From Brevundimonas sp. UBA5713 (GTDB taxonomy: Bacteria > Pseudomonadota > Alphaproteobacteria > Caulobacterales > Caulobacteraceae), in NCBI RefSeq assembly GCF_002419815.1, contig NZ_DIGV01000016.1, positions 103,023 to 167,022 on the forward strand: 64,000 nt of DNA, in the 5' to 3' direction. The stretch's first letter is position 1. Each line of letters begins with the position of its first letter. Positions 43,958 to 49,723 of this stretch are shown in pieces. The notes beneath the pieces were generated by a model. It was not told the DNA's origin. It saw only the letters and a program-made list of their open reading frames with translations, and made no database searches. The translations under genes and the position numbers were made by a program.

Positions 43958-45622
43958 GTGATTAGTCGCTCTCATCCCACCCCACCGCCGAAGGGCCTAA
44001 GGGTACCTCCACCGGCCCCGCCACTGACATCTAAAGAGGTAAAGGGGGAGCCCTCCGACGGCGCACAACCCCCTTTCACCCCTTCTGCATCCGGGATGCA
44101 AAGCAGCGCCCTCGCCGTCATCGCTACCGACACAGAGGCGCTGATCCCACCGAAGCACATCAACAGGCTAGTGCAGGGACAAGACAATGTTGCTGTGTAT
44201 GAGGCCGAAAGGATCCTTGCCCTTATCGGTGTGTACTATGTCATCAGCGGCCAACTCGTTCGCCTAGTACCGCATGGCGCATCCTACCAATGCGAAGTGA
44301 TCAACAACCAGACACTCTATGTCCTGCTGTGCGAGCTGTTTGAATGGCAGATCAAAAATCACAAAGGCGATTGGGTAACCTGCAACCCGCCCCAACGCAT
44401 CGTAAACGCGCTGCTGCACAATCAGGATCGCAAGCACCTCAAGACGCTGAAGGGCATCGCCCACCATCCGTATCTCGATAATGATCGCAAACTGGTTACG
44501 ACTTCGGGCTTCAATCCTGACACAGGAATATACGCCTCATTTGATACCGCTCGTTTCCAAAAGCTGCTGGAGGTCACCGTTGAGGATGCCAAGCGCTGTT
44601 TGATGCAGCTAAAGGCTGAACTGTCAGAGTTCGAATTTGAGAAACCAGAGGATTTATCAGCCGCACTAGCTGCCATTTTGACAGCGGTTCTGCGTCCAGG
44701 CCTGCCCTTAGCCCCTGCTTTCAACATCAATGCTACGGTATCAGGCAGCGGTAAGAGTTACCTGGCCAAGATTATCGCTCTATTTGCCACACCACTACCA
44801 CCCTATGTGACGAGCTATCCGACCAAGGCTGAAGAGGCCAATAAGGTCATCTTGGCTATGTTGCTGGAGAAGCCACCTGTCATCCTGTTCGATGACATGC
44901 AGACTGACTGGAAGCCCTTTGGTGCCATCAACAAGGCTCTAACCAGCCCAACCACGACTGAGCGTGTTCTAGGCTCTAGCCGCACCGCTACGGCCTCCAC
45001 CAACAGCCTGTTCCTTGGCACGGGGAACAACGTCGTACCGATCAAGGACATGCGTCGTCGCGTCGTAACTATACGACTGGCACCCAAGTCTGATGCCGCA
45101 AGCCTGCGCAGCTTCGAACACGATCCGTACAAACAAGTTGCCCGTTATCGTAACGCCTTCGTCGGCTTCGCCCTCACCATCGTCCAAGCGTTTCTGCGTC
45201 ATGGAAAACGCGATCAGACCATCACGCCTATTGGTTCCTACGAGGAATGGTCTGAACTGTGCCGTGAACCCCTCATCTGGTTGGGTGAACCTGATCCTGC
45301 CTCGAGCCTGATTAGTCAGGTCACGGACAACACCGATAACGAGGCCTTGGGCGTGTTCCTGCAGGAATGGCGCAAGGTCTACAACGAGGAATCCGTCACG
45401 GTCCGAGAGCTTATCTCGGTGCCGCACACCCATTCGAATGCCAAGACCCCGCTGCTGGAGATCATTCAGGAGTTGCCCGTCACCGAGCGCGGAAGTGTGA
45501 ACCCTCACATGATGGGCCACTATCTCAAACGCCATCGCGGTGTTCGTGTGAATGGCCTTCGCATCGAGGACGGAAAGTCCAGTGAGCGTAAGGCATGGTG
45601 TGTCCTGACTGACGACGAGTGA
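43958..45622 (+). CDS. Helicase/primase-like ATPase of the island
   Basis: 554 aa from GTG 43958 (GAGG with a suitable 8-base spacer), or 508 aa from ATG 44096. A P-loop ATPase core lies at about 275-390: FNINATVSGSGKSYLAKI (Walker A), VILFDDMQTDW (Walker B), a sensor-like FLGTGNNVVPIKDMRRRVVTIRL. The arrangement resembles the helicase modules of integrative elements and satellite phages (primase C-terminal type). No primase catalytic motif is seen. It likely serves replication or mobilisation. The first 46 codons are Pro-rich and overlap a repeat, so the ATG may be the true start. Confidence 0.75.
   Translation: MISRSHPTPPPKGLRVPPPAPPLTSKEVKGEPSDGAQPPFTPSASGMQSSALAVIATDTEALIPPKHINRLVQGQDNVAVYEAERILALIGVYYVISGQLVRLVPHGASYQCEVINNQTLYVLLCELFEWQIKNHKGDWVTCNPPQRIVNALLHNQDRKHLKTLKGIAHHPYLDNDRKLVTTSGFNPDTGIYASFDTARFQKLLEVTVEDAKRCLMQLKAELSEFEFEKPEDLSAALAAILTAVLRPGLPLAPAFNINATVSGSGKSYLAKIIALFATPLPPYVTSYPTKAEEANKVILAMLLEKPPVILFDDMQTDWKPFGAINKALTSPTTTERVLGSSRTATASTNSLFLGTGNNVVPIKDMRRRVVTIRLAPKSDAASLRSFEHDPYKQVARYRNAFVGFALTIVQAFLRHGKRDQTITPIGSYEEWSELCREPLIWLGEPDPASSLISQVTDNTDNEALGVFLQEWRKVYNEESVTVRELISVPHTHSNAKTPLLEIIQELPVTERGSVNPHMMGHYLKRHRGVRVNGLRIEDGKSSERKAWCVLTDDE
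44038..44096. repeat. Repeat copy 1 and hairpin at the 5' end of the helicase gene
   Basis: AAAGGGGG (44041-44048) pairs with CCCCCTTT (44069-44076). The block TAAAGGGGGAG ... CCTTTCACCCCTT ... GCATCCGGG recurs in imperfect form at 45652-45707, just after the gene's stop. Confidence 0.55.
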
Positions 45623-45913
45623 CCCTCGCCGCCCCAGCCAAGGGCAGCCGCTAAAGGGGGAGAAGGGGGACGCCTCTTTCACCCCATTTGATCCCGGCCC
45701 TGCCGCCTTCAACCCGGCCCAGAAACCGGCCCCGCTGAGCGCTCAGTGGGGAACCGGATGGGACACCATCGCCGGGTCAAAGCCCCCCGCCTGAGCGGGC
45801 CACTCTGGGGCAACCGCGCCCTTCCCACACCCTAACCGCCGCCACCCGCTGCGCCCCTCCGGCACCGCGTGATGGCGCACGCCTGAACCCAACTCATCAC
45901 AAGGATAAACCCT
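45623..45913. other. Gap between helicase-like gene and integrase
   Basis: 291 bp, C-rich, with no supported gene. It holds the second copy of the AAAGGGGGAG repeat (45652-45707) and a large palindrome (45726-45757), listed separately. The integrase probably uses a promoter here. Confidence 0.6.
45726..45757. repeat. Loopless palindrome upstream of the integrase
   Basis: A 22-bp palindrome with one mismatched pair (45730-45751, centre GAGCGCTC), extended by CCGG on both sides (45726-45729 and 45754-45757, with two extra A on the right). It could extrude as a cruciform or bind a dimeric regulator. Confidence 0.65.
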
Positions 45914-47065
45914 ATGCCTAAAGCCCATCTCAGCCATGACTTCATCCGCCGTGTGACTGCTGAACCCACGGGTCAGAAGACCGTCTACTACTGCGAAGAG
46001 ATCATCGGCTTCATCGTCGAAGTCCGTCAGAACGGCAGCGCTACCTATGCCCTGCGATACCGTGATCCTCGCGGGAAGCTGCGTCAGATTAAGATCGGTG
46101 GCGTCAATGACATCACTTTCGCCCAAGCCCGCAAGAAGGCTCAACAGCTTCGAGCCGAAACGGTCATGGGCGGTGACCCTCTAGCCAAGAAGGAGGAGAT
46201 CAAGGCCATACCTCTGTGTGCCGTCCTACTGGATATGTATCTGGAGGACTCTAAGGCCCGCCTGAAGTCTCATGACACCAATGAGATGTATGTGCGTGTC
46301 CATATCCGTCCCAAGTGGGGCAAGGTTCCGGTCAATGAGATCGAGCACCGTGCTGTCGCTTCATGGCTTCAGGAGCTGGGCAAGACTCTCGCTCCGGCCA
46401 CCGTCGAGAAGATCCGCGTCATCCTGGGCCGAGCCTATCAGCTAGGCCAGAACTGGGGCATTCCCGGCACCGATCGTAACCCGACACGTGGCATTGCCCG
46501 GAAGCCCTTGAACAATGCCCGTGATCGCTATCTGACGGCAGAGGAAGTCGAACGTCTGCGTGAAGCCTGCATCGTGTCCAACAACCCGATGCTTCAGCAC
46601 ATAGTTGGACTTCTGCTTCTGACGGGTGCCCGTAAGCGCGAACTCCTGGACGCCAAATGGGAGCACGTCGATCTGGCCCGTCGCTCGTGGTTCATACCCA
46701 CGACCAAGACCGGCAAGCCTCGTCACGTGCCCCTGTCGCAAGCCGCTATCGACATCATCGAGAGCCTGCCTCGGTACAAGGACTGCCCGTGGTTGGTGCC
46801 AAACCCGGACACCCTCAAGCCCTTCGTCTCGATCAAGAACGCTTGGGCCTATGCGATCAAGGCAGCCAACCTTCCGGGCCTTCGCATCCATGACCTACGT
46901 CACTCTGCGGCGTCCTTCATGGTCAACAGCGGTGTCGATCTGTTCGCGGTCGGCAAGGTGCTGGGTCACGCCAGTTACCAGTCCACTCAGCGCTACAGCC
47001 ACTTGGCAAACGATACGCTGCTGAAGGCCGTCGAAGCCGGTGCGGCAAAGCACAAGGCTTGGTGA
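45914..47065 (+). CDS. int: Tyrosine recombinase (integrase) of the island
   Basis: 383 aa. The N-terminal arm-binding region (about 1-95) resembles DUF4102-like integrases; the core-binding domain follows (about 100-200). Catalytic residues are visible: Arg in LLTGARKRELLDAKW, Lys in TTKTGKPRHVPLS, His-x-x-Arg in HDLRHSAAS, His in LGHASYQST and Tyr in QRYSHL. It should catalyse excision and integration at the tRNA-Thr att sites. Appears intact. Confidence 0.95.
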   Translation: MPKAHLSHDFIRRVTAEPTGQKTVYYCEEIIGFIVEVRQNGSATYALRYRDPRGKLRQIKIGGVNDITFAQARKKAQQLRAETVMGGDPLAKKEEIKAIPLCAVLLDMYLEDSKARLKSHDTNEMYVRVHIRPKWGKVPVNEIEHRAVASWLQELGKTLAPATVEKIRVILGRAYQLGQNWGIPGTDRNPTRGIARKPLNNARDRYLTAEEVERLREACIVSNNPMLQHIVGLLLLTGARKRELLDAKWEHVDLARRSWFIPTTKTGKPRHVPLSQAAIDIIESLPRYKDCPWLVPNPDTLKPFVSIKNAWAYAIKAANLPGLRIHDLRHSAASFMVNSGVDLFAVGKVLGHASYQSTQRYSHLANDTLLKAVEAGAAKHKAW

Positions 47066-47134
47066 CACCCCTGCCCTCTGGGCTGGCTACGGCTGGCTCA
47101 GGGGCACTTCACCATCATTGATAAGGAAATAATC

Positions 47135-47545
47135 ATGGCAACTACAGATGCGCCTCTATATGGCGAAAAGACGCTGCTTGAATGGGATCGGCTCTGGGTA
47201 CGTGTGCCCAATGGCCTCAAAGCTAAACAACGTCATTTGCGTTCAAAGCTGGGACTGATCCGTTGCACGCTCAATGGCAGGGTTATGTATATCGGCACTG
47301 CTGCTGATCGCCGCGCCGGCATAGCTAAACGTCTGTACGATTTCATCCGTAAAAGCCCAAGTGGCCGGAACCACTACGCTGGGCGAAAGATATATGAGAA
47401 CCGCGAAAACCTTGAGGTTGACGTGATCTACACAGGCACAAGCTTCGACGGTCAGAACCTCGCGGAAGCGCTCAAGACGCCCATGATCCGGCTTCATAGG
47501 CCAGAATGGAATGTCGCCAACGCGCCGTTTCAGCGGAAAGCTTAA
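47135..47545 (+). CDS. GIY-YIG-like nuclease-domain protein
   Basis: 136 aa. The motif elements are in order: GLIRCTLNG (residues 40-48, 'GIY' strand), VMYIGTA ('YIG', 51-54), Arg in AGIAKRLYDF, Glu111 in LAEALKTPMI and Asn126 in PEWNVA. This is a small single-domain GIY-YIG protein. It could be an island-encoded nicking enzyme or a homing-type nuclease. It follows the integrase gene by 70 bp. Confidence 0.68.
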   Translation: MATTDAPLYGEKTLLEWDRLWVRVPNGLKAKQRHLRSKLGLIRCTLNGRVMYIGTAADRRAGIAKRLYDFIRKSPSGRNHYAGRKIYENRENLEVDVIYTGTSFDGQNLAEALKTPMIRLHRPEWNVANAPFQRKA

Positions 47546-47677
47546 GGCACGCTTTTAAGGTGTAAACCGGGATAACAAGGCCTCAGCGTGGACAACTGCC
47601 TGCGTTGAGGTCTCTGCCAAAAGATCAACCACTCATGCGTCCGATAATGACGCACATGAGTTGCATACTACTTCAAC
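47546..47677. other. Short gap
   Basis: 132 bp between the GIY-YIG-like gene and the convergent 53-aa gene. No terminator or gene could be called. Confidence 0.4.
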
Positions 47678-47839
47678 TCACCGCCTGAGTGACGGGGTTT
47701 GCCACCAAAGCTTCACCGGACCATACATCCCCTCAATCATTCGCCGTGCTTGGAAAGGGTCGTTGGCCGGCACAGTAACCACTATGGGTGAGCCACCCGC
47801 AGCAGGCGTGATCTTAGCTTCATAAGTTTGTTGAGACAT
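47678..47839 (-). CDS. Small island protein (53 aa)
   Basis: 53 aa: begins MSQQTYEAKITPAAGG, then PIVVTVPANDPFQARRMIEGMYGPVKLWW. The pattern (short beta-hairpin, 'xANDPFQARRMIEGMYGP' helix) recalls small proteins carried by integrative elements. That comparison is from memory and uncertain. No function known. Confidence 0.6.
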   Translation of the reverse strand: MSQQTYEAKITPAAGGSPIVVTVPANDPFQARRMIEGMYGPVKLWWQTPSLRR

Positions 47840-47903
47840 CGAAGTACCCTATGCAAATTGGCATAACGAGGTTACATTTGATGGTTTTGCAATAAAAATC
47901 AGG

Positions 47904-48101
47904 ATGGCCGCTTTGTCAGATTCATTCGACCAGATTCCAGCTCTATTCGCCACTATCCACTACAGGTCCGAAAATCGGCCCAATGGCTACACTGATGAAG
48001 AGTTGTCCTGGATGAATGTGCAAGCGAACAAGCACATTCCGAAAATCTACTCGGCACTACTAGAAGATCATCAAAGACGATTTTCGAACAAGAAGTCATA
48101 A
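47904..48101 (+). CDS. Small hypothetical protein upstream of OGG-fold gene
   Basis: 65 aa: MAALSDSFDQIPALFATIHYRSENRP, then a helical part ending QRRFSNKKS. AGG stands directly before the ATG, which is close for a ribosome site. Coding is plausible but not certain. It begins a run of three same-strand ORFs that ends with the OGG-fold gene. Confidence 0.45.
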   Translation: MAALSDSFDQIPALFATIHYRSENRPNGYTDEELSWMNVQANKHIPKIYSALLEDHQRRFSNKKS

Positions 48102-48136
48102 TTATCAATAATGTAAAGTACCAGGAAGGGCGGATT

Positions 48137-48313
48137 ATGGACAACGATTTACAACAATATGCCTTATCAATTTTGAAGGCTGCAGAACCGTGGGCTGCCA
48201 CTACTGCAACACGGCATTATAAAAATTGGTGCCCAAAAAAGACTGACTACGATACCCCATGGGCTGCTCGTCTAGACGCCTATCAATCGTCCGAGGTGAA
48301 GCCTTACGACTAA
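48137..48313 (+). CDS. Small hypothetical protein (58 aa)
   Basis: 58 aa: MDNDLQQYALSILKAAEPWAA, WCPKKTDYDTPWAARLDAYQ. AGGAAGGG lies well upstream, giving a good ribosome site. Not recognised. Located 36 bases after the 65-aa ORF and 104 bases before the OGG-fold gene. Confidence 0.6.
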   Translation: MDNDLQQYALSILKAAEPWAATTATRHYKNWCPKKTDYDTPWAARLDAYQSSEVKPYD

Positions 48314-48417
48314 AATGAAGAATAAATTTCCTAGAAGAATATCGAATCCAATCGACACACTTTAGATCTATACAATATGCTTCTTGACGAGCACATAAGT
48401 CATATCAGGATATATTA

Positions 48418-49218
48418 ATGGATTTTTCATTCGATACCAGTGCGCTCAAAATGCTAAACGAATCATACTACCTGCTACTTCGAGACCGACGAGAGGAAAG
48501 CGCAAATAATGTTCTTACAAATGTGGCCGATTACTGGAGAGGTGCAACGCCGCAGTCTTGGGTATCCAACATATTCCTGGACGACCCGCCAATTGAACTA
48601 ACAGGCATGCCAGATGCGGCAATGTCGCGCACGGAACTACACCAATATCTTCAGAGCGATCCCAACCCTCACCGCGCTCTTGCTGCCATCCTAGCTTGGG
48701 GAGGAACCGGGTATCGTGCTCGGGATCATATCTCCTCAACGTGGAGTGATTGGGTCATGACATTTCACGCTTTGAAAGGAAAACGTTCCGAAGCTCAGTA
48801 CACACACTACCTGAAGGCTACTAAGGAGCGCTCTCTACGCGGTCTAGGGCCGGCCTTCTTCACGAAGATCATTTTCTTCACCGCTGGAGAGGAAAGCCCT
48901 GGCTACATCCTGGACCAATGGACAGCCCGCTCGGCCAATGCCCTAACTAACGATAATACCTTCATCCGCCTCAACCCGGAACAAAGAGTAGTTCAACCAG
49001 ATGGGATCTTGCGACCTAGAGGCTTCATTGTATCGTCCAGAAACAGTCCAGAGCGATACGCGAGATTTAATCGATTAGTGGAGGCTGTTGCGGATAATCT
49101 CGGCTGTTCCCCCGAGCACGCTGAACTAATTATGTTTTCAAAGGCTACATTCTGGCGAGCCTACCTCGTCCAACGTGCTAACGAGAACCGAAACCTTAGC
49201 TTAGAGATGACAAGTTAG
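48418..49218 (+). CDS. 8-oxoguanine DNA glycosylase OGG-fold-like protein
   Basis: 266 aa. The C-terminal half has the helix-hairpin-helix pattern RGLGPAFFTKIIFFT with Lys150, followed by PGYILDQWTARSANAL with Asp166. These match the Lys/Asp arrangement of the OGG-fold family, although the Lys is one helical turn later than in classical OGG1. N-terminal residues 1-140 are helical and unknown. AGGA is 11 bases before the ATG. Glycosylase-fold proteins of this type occur in defence islands. A role in phage DNA damage is inference. Confidence 0.68.
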   Translation: MDFSFDTSALKMLNESYYLLLRDRREESANNVLTNVADYWRGATPQSWVSNIFLDDPPIELTGMPDAAMSRTELHQYLQSDPNPHRALAAILAWGGTGYRARDHISSTWSDWVMTFHALKGKRSEAQYTHYLKATKERSLRGLGPAFFTKIIFFTAGEESPGYILDQWTARSANALTNDNTFIRLNPEQRVVQPDGILRPRGFIVSSRNSPERYARFNRLVEAVADNLGCSPEHAELIMFSKATFWRAYLVQRANENRNLSLEMTS

Positions 49219-49431
49219 ACGGGCCCAACGGGCAACCCTCTCTGGCTCAAGTTTGAGGGTATAGCGCGGGTCGAAATTCGGGCCGCTTCCTAGCTATCGA
49301 TCGTAACTTAGGAAGCGTCCCAATAGCCCCTATAGGCCAGCGTGGGTCGTTGATGGGTCGGTCCACAAACCCTGCCCATCACTCTTACCAGTTCATTGTA
49401 TTATATAAACTTTACGTGCCGCTCGCCCTTA
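49219..49431. other. Gap between the OGG-fold gene and attR
   Basis: 213 bp. It contains a perfect 9-bp inverted repeat CGCTTCCTA (49284-49292) with TAGGAAGCG (49309-49317) around a 16-base spacer. No T-tract follows. The final bases CGTGCCGCT mirror part of the tRNA acceptor sequence. Confidence 0.6.
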
Positions 49432-49530
49432 ATTCGTAATGCGGGGGTCACGTGTTCGAGTCACGTAAGCGGCACCACCCTTCCAGACAGTGTATGAACT
49501 TCGCCTGAGGCTAACGTGCCTTTGATGAGG
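49432..49530 (+). repeat. attR (copy C): duplicated tRNA-Thr 3' half
   Basis: Bases 49432-49485 are identical to 36782-36835, and similarity continues to about 49530 (TATGAACTTCGCCT, CTAACGTGCCTTT). The 5' half of a tRNA is missing, so this is not a functional tRNA gene. Confidence 0.92.
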
Positions 49531-49694
49531 GCCCAGTTGCGCCAGTTGATGGAAGCGTTTGGTCCTACGGTCGACCTTAAACAATTTCGGCACAACCAAT
49601 CCAAAATAGATCCGTTGAAGGATCGTATTTCATTCACTCATCAGCATTGTTTCTTCAAAGCTTTTTCCCGATGTTTTTCTGAGCACCTAGAAGA

Positions 49695-49718
49695 ACGCCC
49701 GATATCTATCGGGGGCGT
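49695..49718 (+). terminator. Hairpin directly upstream of the first TonB receptor
   Basis: Stem ACGCC-CGATA (49695-49704) with TATCG-gg-GGCGT (49707-49718, two-base bulge), ending six bases before the receptor ATG. It covers the position where a ribosome site would be. It may end transcripts from the island side or control receptor translation. Confidence 0.6.
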
Positions 49719-49723
49719 CCTTC

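Larger units (their letters stand above)
36782..49485 (+). mobile_element. tRNA-Thr-integrated genomic island
   Basis: About 12.7 kb between two copies of the tRNA 3' half. It encodes a tyrosine recombinase, a helicase/primase-like ATPase, XRE and LysR-like regulators, a GIY-YIG-like protein, IS fragments, a CBASS-like pair, an OGG-fold protein and unknown small genes. Several stretches are visibly richer in A/T than the host flanks. No conjugation or capsid genes are present, so it would need help to move between cells. Confidence 0.9.

Noticed and set aside
49432..49507. Second tRNA-Thr gene at the right end of the island
   Set aside because: Only the 3' half is present; the acceptor and D-arm are missing. 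It is an att duplication.
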